From Bacteroidota bacterium (GTDB lineage Bacteria; Bacteroidota; Bacteroidia; Bacteroidales; P3), in contig JAEZKK010000028.1 of NCBI GenBank assembly GCA_023415495.1, forward strand, positions 1-46,378: a stretch of 46,378 bases of DNA, read 5' to 3'. Shown here in pieces: positions 6,882 to 16,079 of this stretch (positions within the stretch are counted from its first letter, which is position 1; each line of letters starts with the position of its first letter). The notes under the pieces are model-generated. The model was given only the letters and a program-made list of their open reading frames with translations. It ran no database searches and was not told where the DNA came from. A program made the translations under genes and the position numbers.

Positions 6882-8441
6882 TTATAATGGAATATTACAA
6901 TGCTTCTTCATTGGATTTTGATCCTTTTTAGTAGAAAGGGCTTGTAGAGCACGAATTATTCTAAAACGAGTATTTCTTGGCTCAATAATATCATCAATAT
7001 ATCCATATTTAGCAGCATTATAAGGATTCGCAAATTTCTCATTATATTCTTTTTCCTTTTCTGCGATAAATTTCACTCTTTCTTCAGGGTTCTCTATTCC
7101 CTTCAATTGGCGACCGTATAATACTTCAGTAGCTCCACTTGCACCCATAACTGCAATTTCTGCACTCGGCCATGCATAATTGATATCTCCTCTAAGTTGT
7201 TTACAACTCATCACATCATGAGCACCACCATAACTCTTTCTCAGAGTAATAGTAACCTTAGGCACTGTAGCCTCTCCATAAGCAAATAAGAACTTAGCAC
7301 CATGAACAATAATACCATTATACTCTTGACCAGTACCAGGAAGGAAGCCTGGAACATCAACAAGGGTAACAATTGGAATATTGAAAGCATCGCAAAAACG
7401 TACAAATCTTGCACCCTTTCTTGAAGCATTAATATCTAATACCCCTGCCATATAATTAGGTTGATTAGCAACTATACCAACACTTACTCCATTAAAACGA
7501 GCGAAACCAACAACGATATTAGCTGCATAGTTTCTGTGAACTTCAAGAAATTCACCATCGTCAACAATGCCTTGTATAACATCTTTTACATCGTAAGGCT
7601 TATTAGGATTTTCAGGAATAATTTGGTTTAAAGAATCATCCAAACGATCAATAGGGTCAGTACAAGGGTAAATTGGTGCTTCTTCTAAATTATTTGAAGG
7701 GATATAGCTAATTAGTTTTCTAATCATCATTAATCCTTCATTTTCATTTTCAACTACGAAATGAGTAACTCCAGATTTAGAAGCATGAACCATTGCCCCT
7801 CCAAGCTTCTCATCTGTTACATCCTCTCCTGTAACGGTTTTCACAACCTTAGGACCTGTAACAAACATATATGAATTCTCTTTTGACATCATGATAAAAT
7901 CGGTAAGAGCAGGAGAGTAAACAGCACCACCAGCACAAGGTCCAAAGATTGCAGATATTTGAGGAACTACTCCTGATGCCATAATATTACGTTGGAATAT
8001 TTCTGCATATCCAGCAAGAGAATTAACTCCTTCTTGAATACGTGCACCACCAGAATCGTTTATCCCTATAACTGGAGCCCCTACCTTCATTGCTTGATCC
8101 ATTACCTTACAAATCTTCTTTGCAAAGCTCTCACTTAGGCTACCTCCAAATACTGTAAAATCTTGAGAATAGACATAAACTAAACGTCCATCGATAGTTC
8201 CGTATCCAGTTACCACACCATCGGACAAAAATATTTGATTTTGCATATCAAAATCTGTACAACGATGTGTAACAAACATATCAAATTCTTCGAAAGAACC
8301 CTCATCTAAAAGAATTTCAATTCTTTCACGAGCAGTTAGTTTCCCTTTTGCGTGCTGAGCGTCAATTCTTTTTTGACCACCTCCTAATTTTGCCTCTACT
8401 CTTTTATCAAGAAGAAGCTTGATTTTATCTTCAAAAGCCAT
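6882..8441 (-). CDS. mmdA: Methylmalonyl-CoA decarboxylase alpha subunit (acyl-CoA carboxyltransferase)
   Basis: 519 residues, the usual size for the MmdA/PccB carboxyltransferase family. Two crotonase-like halves are seen: the N-terminal one with GINDSGGARIQEGV and the GPCAGGAVYSPAL oxyanion region, and the C-terminal one with VDVPGFLPGTGQE and KSYGGAHDVM. It transfers the carboxyl group of methylmalonyl-CoA to biotin, giving propionyl-CoA. Gene order epimerase - carboxyltransferase - OadG - biotin carrier - beta subunit identifies a Na+ pumping decarboxylase rather than propionyl-CoA carboxylase, because no biotin carboxylase is present. This is the final energy-conserving step of propionate fermentation from succinate. 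Confidence 0.93.
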   Translation of the reverse strand: MAFEDKIKLLLDKRVEAKLGGGQKRIDAQHAKGKLTARERIEILLDEGSFEEFDMFVTHRCTDFDMQNQIFLSDGVVTGYGTIDGRLVYVYSQDFTVFGGSLSESFAKKICKVMDQAMKVGAPVIGINDSGGARIQEGVNSLAGYAEIFQRNIMASGVVPQISAIFGPCAGGAVYSPALTDFIMMSKENSYMFVTGPKVVKTVTGEDVTDEKLGGAMVHASKSGVTHFVVENENEGLMMIRKLISYIPSNNLEEAPIYPCTDPIDRLDDSLNQIIPENPNKPYDVKDVIQGIVDDGEFLEVHRNYAANIVVGFARFNGVSVGIVANQPNYMAGVLDINASRKGARFVRFCDAFNIPIVTLVDVPGFLPGTGQEYNGIIVHGAKFLFAYGEATVPKVTITLRKSYGGAHDVMSCKQLRGDINYAWPSAEIAVMGASGATEVLYGRQLKGIENPEERVKFIAEKEKEYNEKFANPYNAAKYGYIDDIIEPRNTRFRIIRALQALSTKKDQNPMKKHCNIPL

Positions 8442-8503
8442 TATAAATTATATTTATTGATTGAATATATTGATTTCTAATCTTTATACCTTAGTCTATT
8501 AAA

Positions 8504-8908
8504 CTATTTCTCACTACAAACCTCAGTTAAAACTCCCATTGTTGTTTTTGGATGTAGGAAACCTATTTGCATACCTTCTGCACCAGGGCGAGAGGTCTTA
8601 TCAATTAGCTTAACCCCCTTTTCACCTAATTCAGCAAGTGCTTCACTCGCATTGTCAACAGCAAAAGCAATATGATGAACACCTTGACCTTTTTTCTCAA
8701 TAAAAGAAGCGATAGGACTTTCAGGGCTCGTTGCCTCTAATAATTCTATCTTAACCTCTCCAACCATAAAAAAGGCTGTTTTTACCTTTTGGTCTACAAC
8801 TTCCTCAATGTTATAACACTTAAGCCCCATAACATTTTCCCAATACTCTATTGCTTCTTGCAGATTGCTTACTGCAATTCCAATGTGTTCAATGTGATTT
8901 ATTTTCAT
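8504..8908 (-). CDS. mce: Methylmalonyl-CoA epimerase
   Basis: 134 residues of the glyoxalase/VOC fold with two repeated modules. Metal ligand positions typical of the family are seen: His near the start (IEHIGIAV), a glutamate in VKIELLEAT, His in GVHHIAFAV and a C-terminal glutamate (VLTEVC). It interconverts the (R) and (S) epimers of methylmalonyl-CoA, linking the mutase product to the decarboxylase. First gene of the operon, 62 bp before mmdA, with a good promoter just upstream. Confidence 0.95.
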   Translation of the reverse strand: MKINHIEHIGIAVSNLQEAIEYWENVMGLKCYNIEEVVDQKVKTAFFMVGEVKIELLEATSPESPIASFIEKKGQGVHHIAFAVDNASEALAELGEKGVKLIDKTSRPGAEGMQIGFLHPKTTMGVLTEVCSEK

Positions 8909-8961
8909 ACAAATTTAATTTTAAATTATGTTAATACAAGTTGTTTTTATCTAAGAAAGTG

Positions 8962-8994
8962 CAAAAGTACATCATTTTTTAAGTGTAGCCAAGA
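8962..8994 (-). promoter_or_regulatory. Promoter of the mce-mmdA-oadB operon
   Basis: On the minus strand TTG (about 8990-8992) is separated by about 20 bp from TACTTTTG (8969-8962), matching the Bacteroidota -33/-7 pattern. The transcript would begin about 45 nt before the mce start codon. Confidence 0.65.
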
Positions 8995-9000
8995 AAATAA

Positions 9001-10038
9001 CTATAATTCAATTTTGATACTATGTACTATAGATTCCATTTGCATAAGTTCGTCTCTTTTATTTTGATTTGGAGCATAAAGAAAGCAATCAATCATTACA
9101 AATTCATTGGTTTTTTCATTGACAAAACAATAGTTAATAAAACTTCCTCCCATAAAATCGTTGAATAATCTCCATAGTCCACGAGTTTCTATAAAATTGA
9201 TATTATTTATTACTACCTCTTTTCTTGTATATGGGAATCTTGTTTCTGTCCCCATATAAGACCCATTTGTAGGTCCTGGAATATTTTCCTTAGCAACCTT
9301 ATCTCTTAATTCAATTATCTTATCTTCCTTAAACATTCCATCTCCAATATATGGAGTCTTGTGAACAAATATATTAAGAGTTCTTTGATGTTTATTGGCG
9401 AAATAATCCTTTCTAAACCATGCAAAGTCATCATTAAAAGTAGAAATACTAAAATCCTTAGACATAGTAAAAGAGAATTTAAAACTATGCTTTAGTTTTT
9501 TAGTTGCCTCAATATTTTCAAGTTTTTTAAAAGCTAAAAACACTCTTCTATGTTCATTATCATAAAACTTATTTATAATTGTATTAGAGTATTTATGAAG
9601 AATTAAAAAGAGATTTTCTTTGTCTTTAACTGATATTTCGAAATATGCTTGAGGAAAGGATTTATAATCATAATGCTTGTAAATTTCATTCTTATTCTCA
9701 TTATTAAAATCAACAATCAAGATATTTCTGTGTTTTTTAAACATCTCACTTTGATTGAAATGTTTCGGATTCATTTGAACCATATCGAACAAAGGCTCTG
9801 GAGCATTAAGTCCTGGTGAAGCTTTAAGAAAATATGTACCTAAAGAATCTTTAATATCTCCTTTATAATAAGAATCTTCAATAACTAAAATCATTTCTAA
9901 TGTCTTTCCACCCGAGGAAGGCAAATTCTTTGGATTATATGTTTTTTGGTCATTATTAACCTTAGCCTCTTTCTTACTACAAGAAACAAGAATAAGGATT
10001 GATAAGATTATGATATTAATAAGTATAAAATTTCTCAT
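9001..10038 (-). CDS. DUF4837 family lipoprotein
   Basis: 345 residues. An N-terminal hydrophobic segment ends in the lipobox LVSC (Cys20), so the protein should be lipidated and anchored in an envelope membrane. After a short polar linker the DUF4837 start LPSSGGKTLEMILV is visible, with further conserved stretches GTETRFPYTRKEV and ETRGLWRLFNDFMGGSF. The family is known to me only from Bacteroidota and has no assigned function. It is a single gene, divergent from glmS, with its own -7 box (TATTTG, 10067-10062) about 24 bp upstream of the start. Confidence 0.85.
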   Translation of the reverse strand: MRNFILINIIILSILILVSCSKKEAKVNNDQKTYNPKNLPSSGGKTLEMILVIEDSYYKGDIKDSLGTYFLKASPGLNAPEPLFDMVQMNPKHFNQSEMFKKHRNILIVDFNNENKNEIYKHYDYKSFPQAYFEISVKDKENLFLILHKYSNTIINKFYDNEHRRVFLAFKKLENIEATKKLKHSFKFSFTMSKDFSISTFNDDFAWFRKDYFANKHQRTLNIFVHKTPYIGDGMFKEDKIIELRDKVAKENIPGPTNGSYMGTETRFPYTRKEVVINNINFIETRGLWRLFNDFMGGSFINYCFVNEKTNEFVMIDCFLYAPNQNKRDELMQMESIVHSIKIEL

Positions 10039-10102
10039 AATAACTTAGGTGTTTGAATTTGCAAATATCATATATTTTTTTGATATAGCCCAAGAATTAT
10101 AA

Positions 10103-10280
10103 GGATTTAGGATTTTTTCATTTCTTTTTCATGTCTGATATTCATAATATATAATATGTATAGCATAAGGAACAAATGGGAAAAAGAAAAAAATAAAGAA
10201 AAACAAAAAAGAGAGTAAATATCATCCATAAATCAAATATTTTACTTATCTTTGCATGTACAAGAAATTGAGTTCGTTAT
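10103..10280 (+). repeat. Diverged duplicate of the glmS promoter region (upstream copy)
   Basis: This segment parallels 10539-10700. Both begin with GGATTTAGGATTTT, pass through a TTTCTTTTTNATGTCTG motif and an ATATGNATAGCA motif, continue as A/G-rich sequence, and end in a TATCTTTGC promoter box followed by AAGAAATTGA. The -7 boxes are 417 bp apart (10247-10254 and 10664-10671). Only the downstream copy lies next to glmS. Confidence 0.75.
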
Positions 10281-10400
10281 TTCCTGATAAAATCCATATA
10301 AATTTGAAATCTACATTATGTTAGCTACCATAACGCTCGTGTGGTAGGTACCATAAAGGTCGTGTGGTAGGTACCATAATGCTCATGTCATAGCTACCAT
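10226..10400 (+). repeat. Dispersed promoter-array repeat, copy 1 (inverted copy at the window's right end)
   Basis: Matches the reverse complement of about 46200-46374. Each copy has a TTTACTTATCTTTGCA promoter-like box, exactly 64 nt of leader (about 45 of 64 positions identical by hand alignment, including GAGTTCGTTA), then an almost identical array of four TGGTA-N2-TACCA-type cores at 23-bp spacing (10319, 10342, 10365, 10388). A shared 16-mer TTTCTTGATATAATTT follows at 10474-10489. It lies in front of glmS. Confidence 0.85.
10247..10254 (+). promoter_or_regulatory. Upstream promoter-like box P1 of glmS
   Basis: TATCTTTG followed by C is a full -7 match. A transcript from here would run through the 23-bp array before reaching the proximal promoter and glmS. 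Confidence 0.5.
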
Positions 10401-10538
10401 AGTGAGAATGAAACGCCGAAAAAATACTTTGTTTCGCTATAAAAATACTTTTAAACAGCATTACGTTAGATTCTTTCTTGATATAATTTGAATTAAAACC
10501 AATGAATTAGTTAAATAATTATGTCAAAATCAAGAGAA

Positions 10539-10700
10539 GGATTTAGGATTTTATTATTTCTTTTTATGTCTGGTTTTCATAAACATACAATATGCATAGC
10601 AGAAAGGAAAAAGAGAAAGAGAAAAAAAGAAAAGAAAAAAGAAAAAAACATAAGATTTTTTTTTATCTTTGCCAAATTAAGAAATTGAATAAAACAAATT
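10539..10700 (+). repeat. glmS promoter region, downstream copy of the duplication
   Basis: Partner of 10103-10280. It holds the proximal -7 box TATCTTTG (10664-10671) about 45 bp before the glmS start codon. The stretch at 10600-10660 is almost pure A/G on the plus strand. Confidence 0.75.
10664..10671 (+). promoter_or_regulatory. Proximal promoter box P2 of glmS
   Basis: TATCTTTGC, a perfect Bacteroidota -7 box, about 45 bp before the ATG of glmS. Confidence 0.65.
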
Positions 10701-10716
10701 AAAATTATAGACGATA

Positions 10717-12561
10717 ATGTGTGGAATAGTAGGATATTTAGGCACAAGAGAGGCCTACCCAATATTGATTAAAGGACTTCATAGACTTGAATACAGAGGA
10801 TATGATAGTGCTGGGGTTGCACTTTTAAATAGCAAAGGTGAATTAAATGTTTTTAAAACAAAAGGGAAAGTTAAAGACTTAGAGAAGCACTGTAATAGTA
10901 AAGATATTAGCGGGAATGTCGGAATTGCTCATACTCGTTGGGCTACACATGGAGAACCTAACGACGCTAATGCCCACCCTCATTACTCTCAAAGTGAAAA
11001 CCTCGCATTAATACATAATGGTATAATAGAGAACTATAGCTCATTGAAGGAAATGCTAAAAAGAGAAGGATATATTTTCAAAAGCGATACAGACACTGAG
11101 GTATTAGTTCAAGCAATTGAGTTTTTTAAAAAGAAATTCAGTTTAAATCTCTATGATGCAGTAAGTATGACATTAAATCATGTTATTGGGGCTTATGCAA
11201 TTGGCGTAATTGAAAGGAATAATCCTGATATTCTTATTGCTGCTCGTAAAGGCAGTCCATTAATTGTTGGTATAGGTGAAGGTGAATTTTTCTTAGGGAG
11301 CGATGCTTCTCCTTTAATTGAGTTTACAAAAAATGTAATTTACATTGGAGACGAAGAAGTAGTTAAGATAGAAAGAGGAGAAGATATTGAAATAAGAAAT
11401 TTAAGGGATGAACCGGTTACTCATGAGGTAATAAAAATCGAGATGGATTTGAATGAGATTGAGAAAAATGGATACCCTCATTTTATGCTTAAGGAAATTT
11501 TCGAACAGCCTAAGAGCCTTATGATGTCTATGAATGGAAGAGTAAGCTTTGAAGAAAACGAAATACATCTAAGAGGAGTATACGAGAATATAAATAAATT
11601 CAAAACTGCAAGAAGGATAATTATAACTGCTTGTGGTACATCTTGGCATGCAGGATTAATTGGGAAATACCTTTTCGAGGAATTATGTAAGATACCAGTA
11701 GATGTAGAAGTCGCATCAGAGTTTAGATATAGAAATCCTGTAATTTATAATGATGATATACTTATCCCAATTTCTCAATCAGGTGAAACAGCCGATACCT
11801 TAGCAGCAATGCAATTAGCAAGAGAAAAAGGTGCTTTTATTTATGGTATTTGTAATGTCGTAGGAAGTTCTATTGCAAGAGCAACTGACACAGGAACATA
11901 TACGCATGCAGGTCCTGAAATCGGAGTAGCTTCAACTAAAGCCTTTACTACCCAAGTAACAGTACTTGTTATGATGGCTTTAGAAATAGCTAAAGAGCTT
12001 GGAAGAATTGGTATTAAGGAATATCACGATATGGTCAATGAATTAAGTCTAATACCTGAGAAGATTACTACAATACTTGAAAAAGCAAAGGAAATTGAAG
12101 ATATGTCAAAAGTATTTACTTACGCAAGAAATTTCCTTTATCTTGGTAGAGGCTATAATTATCCAGTTGCATTAGAAGGTGCATTGAAATTAAAAGAGAT
12201 AAGTTATATACATGCTGAAGGATACCCAGCTGCAGAGATGAAACATGGTCCAATTGCTCTTATTGATGAAGAAATGCCAATAGTTGTTATTGCTCCACAG
12301 TTAAAAATCTACGATAAGGTAGTTAGCAATGTCCAAGAAGTAAAATCAAGGAAAGGAAGGATAATTGCAATAGTTACCCAAGGAGATACAGAAATAAAAA
12401 ATATTGCTGATTTTTGTATTGAAATACCTTATACAATTGAAATCCTATCGCCTATCCTAACAGTTATTCCTTTACAATTACTATCATATTACGTTGCAAC
12501 AGTTAAAGGTAAAAATGTTGACCAGCCAAGAAATCTTGCAAAATCAGTCACTGTTGAATAA
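10717..12561 (+). CDS. glmS: Glutamine-fructose-6-phosphate aminotransferase (isomerizing)
   Basis: 614 residues, full length. Cys2 (MCGIVGYLG) becomes the N-terminal nucleophile of the class II glutamine amidotransferase domain after Met removal; TRWATHG and HNGIIENY follow. Two SIS sugar-isomerase domains fill the C-terminal half (TACGTSWHAG, SQSGETADTL, EGALKLKEISY), and the protein ends with the family tail DQPRNLAKSVTVE. It makes glucosamine-6-phosphate, the entry step to UDP-GlcNAc for peptidoglycan and lipopolysaccharide. It is 23 nt upstream of the DUF4301 gene, so probably co-transcribed. No glmS ribozyme is recognisable upstream; instead the leader has duplicated promoter sequence and a palindrome array. 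Confidence 0.97.
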   Translation: MCGIVGYLGTREAYPILIKGLHRLEYRGYDSAGVALLNSKGELNVFKTKGKVKDLEKHCNSKDISGNVGIAHTRWATHGEPNDANAHPHYSQSENLALIHNGIIENYSSLKEMLKREGYIFKSDTDTEVLVQAIEFFKKKFSLNLYDAVSMTLNHVIGAYAIGVIERNNPDILIAARKGSPLIVGIGEGEFFLGSDASPLIEFTKNVIYIGDEEVVKIERGEDIEIRNLRDEPVTHEVIKIEMDLNEIEKNGYPHFMLKEIFEQPKSLMMSMNGRVSFEENEIHLRGVYENINKFKTARRIIITACGTSWHAGLIGKYLFEELCKIPVDVEVASEFRYRNPVIYNDDILIPISQSGETADTLAAMQLAREKGAFIYGICNVVGSSIARATDTGTYTHAGPEIGVASTKAFTTQVTVLVMMALEIAKELGRIGIKEYHDMVNELSLIPEKITTILEKAKEIEDMSKVFTYARNFLYLGRGYNYPVALEGALKLKEISYIHAEGYPAAEMKHGPIALIDEEMPIVVIAPQLKIYDKVVSNVQEVKSRKGRIIAIVTQGDTEIKNIADFCIEIPYTIEILSPILTVIPLQLLSYYVATVKGKNVDQPRNLAKSVTVE

Positions 12562-12584
12562 TTAAATATAAAAACCAAAAAGTT

Positions 12585-14087
12585 ATGGAGTTTTCTAAAG
12601 ATGAGACAAAACAAATACTCGACCATGGGCTTACTCCCAATATGGTAAAGAAACAATTATCACACTTTGAAACAGGATTTAATCCAGTCAAGATTATTGA
12701 TATAGCAAGCAGGGAATCAGGAATCATTTGTCCTAATAAAACTGAAAGAGATAACTATATTAAGAACTTTGAAAACAAAGGGGGAAAAAAGAAAATAATT
12801 AAGTTTGTTCCTGCCTCAGGTGCTGCTACAAGGATGTTTAAAGATTTGTATCAGTTTTTAGAGAATCCAAATCAAATTAGCTCAAGTATTGAAACGACTA
12901 TTGGAAATATTAACAAGTTTGCCTTCTATAATAAATTGTCGCAAGCTATAAAGAAAGATGATATCTCTATTGAACAATGCATTAAAGAGAAAAACTACTC
13001 TACTATTTTTGAATATTTACTTACAGAAAAAGGACTTAATTATGGTAATCTTCCAAAAGCATTAATCGAATTTCATCAGTATAAAGACAATTCCCGAACA
13101 GCCTTAGAAGAACATTTGGTTGAAGGGGCAAATTATGCAAAACAAATTGACAATAACATTAATTTGCATTTCACTGTATCGCAGGAACATATTGCTGCTT
13201 TTAATGAATTAATACAATATCTAATACCAAAATACAATAAAGAATACTCAGCCAATTATAACATTAGCTTAAGTGTTCAGAAACCACAAACTGACACAAT
13301 AGCAATATTTGAAAACAATAAACTCGCCAAGGATTCAAAGGGCAAACTCCTATTTCGTCCTTCAGGTCATGGTGCATTGATTGAAAATCTCAACGATTTA
13401 GATGCTGATATAGTATTTATAAAAAACATAGACAATATAAGTATCGACAAAATTAAAGACAAGACCTATATTTATAAGAAACTATTAGGAGGTATTCTTT
13501 TATCTTTTCAAGAAAAAATATTTAATGCAATAAATACACTTGAAAAACCAAGCTTGAATGCGAATGATATATCTGGGATCATTGAACTCTGCAATAATTT
13601 AGGGATAAGACTCAATAAAACAGAATCTCAAAGCAGTGAAATCACAACAATTCTTAGAGATAAGTTAAATCGTCCAATTAGAGTATGCGGGATGGTAAAG
13701 AACGAAGGAGAACCTGGAGGAGGACCATTTTGGGTTGAGAAAAACAATTCAATAAGCCTTCAAATTGTAGAGAAAGCACAAATAAACCCTCGAAGTATTA
13801 AACAAAAAGAGATATTCCAAAAATCTACTCACTTCAATCCTGTTGATATAGTTTGCGGGATAAAGGATTATAGAGGAGAGAAATTCTCACTTCACCATTT
13901 TATAGATAAAGAACAAGGATTTATCACCACAAAAACACTTTTAGGAAAAGAAGTAAAGGTTTTAGAAGTTCCTGGACTTTGGAATGGAGCAATGGCAGGA
14001 TGGATTAGCATATTTGTAGAAGTCCCTTCAGAAACTTTTTCTCCAGTAAAAGAAATTAATGATTTATTACGTTATCAACACTTATAG
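12585..14087 (+). CDS. DUF4301 family protein
   Basis: 500 residues, apparently cytoplasmic, with no signal peptide or membrane segment. Conserved blocks fit the DUF4301 family: FVPASGAATRMFKDL near residue 83, which resembles a nucleotide-sugar transferase loop, then FRPSGHGALIENLN, GGPFWVEKN and GLWNGAMAGW near the end. The function is unestablished. The SGAATRM stretch and the position directly behind glmS make a role in sugar-nucleotide metabolism a reasonable guess, but that is inference only. Confidence 0.8.
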   Translation: MEFSKDETKQILDHGLTPNMVKKQLSHFETGFNPVKIIDIASRESGIICPNKTERDNYIKNFENKGGKKKIIKFVPASGAATRMFKDLYQFLENPNQISSSIETTIGNINKFAFYNKLSQAIKKDDISIEQCIKEKNYSTIFEYLLTEKGLNYGNLPKALIEFHQYKDNSRTALEEHLVEGANYAKQIDNNINLHFTVSQEHIAAFNELIQYLIPKYNKEYSANYNISLSVQKPQTDTIAIFENNKLAKDSKGKLLFRPSGHGALIENLNDLDADIVFIKNIDNISIDKIKDKTYIYKKLLGGILLSFQEKIFNAINTLEKPSLNANDISGIIELCNNLGIRLNKTESQSSEITTILRDKLNRPIRVCGMVKNEGEPGGGPFWVEKNNSISLQIVEKAQINPRSIKQKEIFQKSTHFNPVDIVCGIKDYRGEKFSLHHFIDKEQGFITTKTLLGKEVKVLEVPGLWNGAMAGWISIFVEVPSETFSPVKEINDLLRYQHL

Positions 14088-14129
14088 GCAAAAAAATGTC
14101 AATAAGTATTTCAAAACAGATTTTTTTAT

Positions 14130-14137
14130 TATCTTTG
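14130..14137 (+). promoter_or_regulatory. -7 box of the M23 peptidase gene
   Basis: TATCTTTG followed by C, about 30 bp before the start codon and 43 bp after the DUF4301 stop. Confidence 0.6.
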
Positions 14138-14167
14138 CAGCTTGATTAAATAACGAAAATACAACTG

Positions 14168-15151
14168 ATGTTAAATATTAAAAGAATAATCTTAGTCAAT
14201 ATATTATTACTATTAATCACTCCCCTAATGAGTTTCGCTCAAACAAGAGATGGAATCCACGAAAGAGGAATGATGAGAAATCGTACAAACGTACAAACAG
14301 AAGGAAGTGATTATACAATCGGTATAGTCAAAGACACAACAAGACTTAGAAATTCTTTGATTAGATTTATATCTAACAGCCCTACTGATGATGATGCTGC
14401 AGCAGAAAGCGAGGATGATATCCTATTACAAACCTCCAGCAACTCAATACATAGAGTAAAGAAAGACTTTTCAAACTTAACAGAACCAATAGCATTAGAC
14501 CTTATAGATGAAAAAGGTAAAAGATATTTCTCATTCCCATTAGAAAACTATAGAGTTACTTCTAACTTCGGACCAAGACGTCGCCGTTATCATTATGGTA
14601 TTGACCTTGGATTAAGAACAGGAGAACCAATCAAGGCAATGTTTGACGGTAGAGTTCGAGTGGCAAGAAGAGCAGGAGCATACGGCAATTTAGTAGTAAT
14701 TGAACATTACAACCAATTAGAAACCTATTACGCTCACCTTTCAAAGATAGATGTTGAAGAAAATCAAATGATAAAAGCAGGTGAAGTCTTAGGATTAGGA
14801 GGAAATACAGGACGTTCAACCGGACCTCATCTTCATCTTGAAATTCGTTACGAAGGAGCTGCAATCAACCCTACAGACGTATTAGACTTTACTAAAAGCA
14901 CATTAATTGCAGAGAGATTAGAACTTACAAGAGATAATTTCCGTCATCAAAGTACAAGAAATTCAAACGCAAGACTTGCAAACAACAAGACAACCACAGG
15001 CAAGAATGGAGGTAAATACGTAACAGTACGAAGAGGCGAAACCTTAAGCTCTATAGCAAGAAGAAATAATACCTCTGTTAAACAATTAGCCCGTCTAAAT
15101 AATATTAAAGGCTCAAAAATCAAAGCAGGACAAAAGCTTAGAGTTAGGTAA
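14168..15151 (+). CDS. M23 family peptidoglycan endopeptidase with C-terminal LysM domain
   Basis: 327 residues. A signal peptide ends near MSFAQ (about 25). The LytM/M23 catalytic domain follows (about 130-240) with Zn2+ ligands in YHYGIDLG (His and Asp) and HLHLE, preceded by TSNFGPRR; the helper histidine lies in YYAHLSK. A basic linker leads to a LysM motif (about 282-327, VTVRRGETLSSIARR) that binds glycan strands. The protein should cleave peptide cross-links in the periplasm during growth or division. An arginine-rich stretch (RRRR) lies just before the first ligand. Its stop codon overlaps the 3' end of the convergent WYL gene. Confidence 0.93.
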   Translation: MLNIKRIILVNILLLLITPLMSFAQTRDGIHERGMMRNRTNVQTEGSDYTIGIVKDTTRLRNSLIRFISNSPTDDDAAAESEDDILLQTSSNSIHRVKKDFSNLTEPIALDLIDEKGKRYFSFPLENYRVTSNFGPRRRRYHYGIDLGLRTGEPIKAMFDGRVRVARRAGAYGNLVVIEHYNQLETYYAHLSKIDVEENQMIKAGEVLGLGGNTGRSTGPHLHLEIRYEGAAINPTDVLDFTKSTLIAERLELTRDNFRHQSTRNSNARLANNKTTTGKNGGKYVTVRRGETLSSIARRNNTSVKQLARLNNIKGSKIKAGQKLRVR

Positions 15152-16079
15152 TATATCTTTCAAACTCTTCTTTTAATATACCTTTAATTTCATTTCTTAA
15201 ACTCTCCGGAGCAAGGACTTCAATATAGCGTCCATGTGAAAGGATTTCCTTTATAAAATCATAAGTGGGTTTTATCTTATAGCTGAAGATTGTGTAATTA
15301 CTTCCTTTTTCTACTTCTTGTTGAGAGTGATGTAAAGGAAGAGTTTCAATATACTTGACATCTTCATCATATACCTTTAATATAACTTTTTCAGCTTTTT
15401 GATTGCTATTTACAATTATCCCAAAGGAGTTCTTAAAATACTCTTCTCCATTAAAATCCTCTGGCAAATCAAACTTATTAGAAGTGATTTCAACGTCTTT
15501 AATCCTATCCAAAGAATAAATTAAAATATCATTCTTATAAGGGTTGAAAGCAACAACATACCATCTTTGTTTGAAAATCTTAACGCAGTAAGGATGAATC
15601 TCAAAGCTATATGCTTTATTATGTTCAAACTTTTGGTAAGTAATATTAATTGCATAACTTTCTCTCATTGCCTCAATAATAGAGGTGAGAAACATTTGAC
15701 CAGAAGGAACATTTTCAAAAAGAATCCTATCCTTAAGCCTGTGGCTTTCATTAACAATATTATTTACAGAAAGACTATTCAAAAGCCATGTCCTAATCTT
15801 GCCTTTGTTTAAGTCTTCTTCATATTCAATAAAATACTTATTCCCATCCTTCCTGTCGCAAAGAATATCTATATCAAACATCTGACTAATAGCCTCTCGA
15901 TGATTATGGAAAGTTCTTAAAGGCAATTCTTCGCAAGAATAGTTCAATGAAGCATTTTGCCATCTATTATTAATATCCTCAAAACTTATTTTCTTGGCAT
16001 TAAATATAATATCCAAAAGCCAAATATACCTTTTAAAAAGATAAGCCGTCTTATCCTTACTTGTCTTGCGTTTTTCCAT
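15144..16079 (-). CDS. WYL domain-containing transcriptional regulator
   Basis: 311 residues: an N-terminal winged-helix-like region (about 10-110) followed by a WYL domain (about 150-230; YAINITYQKF and KQRWYVVAFNPYKNDILIYSLDRI) and a WCX-type C-terminal extension. WYL proteins usually bind DNA and sense ligands such as nucleotides or nucleic acids, often repressing neighbouring genes. Its start overlaps the end of the truncated AAA ATPase by 23 nt, so translation is probably coupled. Its stop overlaps that of the convergent M23 gene by 8 nt, leaving no room for a terminator. Confidence 0.85.
   Translation of the reverse strand: MEKRKTSKDKTAYLFKRYIWLLDIIFNAKKISFEDINNRWQNASLNYSCEELPLRTFHNHREAISQMFDIDILCDRKDGNKYFIEYEEDLNKGKIRTWLLNSLSVNNIVNESHRLKDRILFENVPSGQMFLTSIIEAMRESYAINITYQKFEHNKAYSFEIHPYCVKIFKQRWYVVAFNPYKNDILIYSLDRIKDVEITSNKFDLPEDFNGEEYFKNSFGIIVNSNQKAEKVILKVYDEDVKYIETLPLHHSQQEVEKGSNYTIFSYKIKPTYDFIKEILSHGRYIEVLAPESLRNEIKGILKEEFERYIT

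Noticed and set aside
6882..8441. Propionyl-CoA or acetyl-CoA carboxylase
   Set aside because: The carboxyltransferase family fits, but no biotin carboxylase is present and the membrane beta subunit is, so the direction is decarboxylation.
10319..10399. Possible riboswitch or glmS ribozyme in the glmS leader
   Set aside because: The sequence is a 23-bp tandem array also found before an unrelated gene, and I see none of the conserved glmS ribozyme core.
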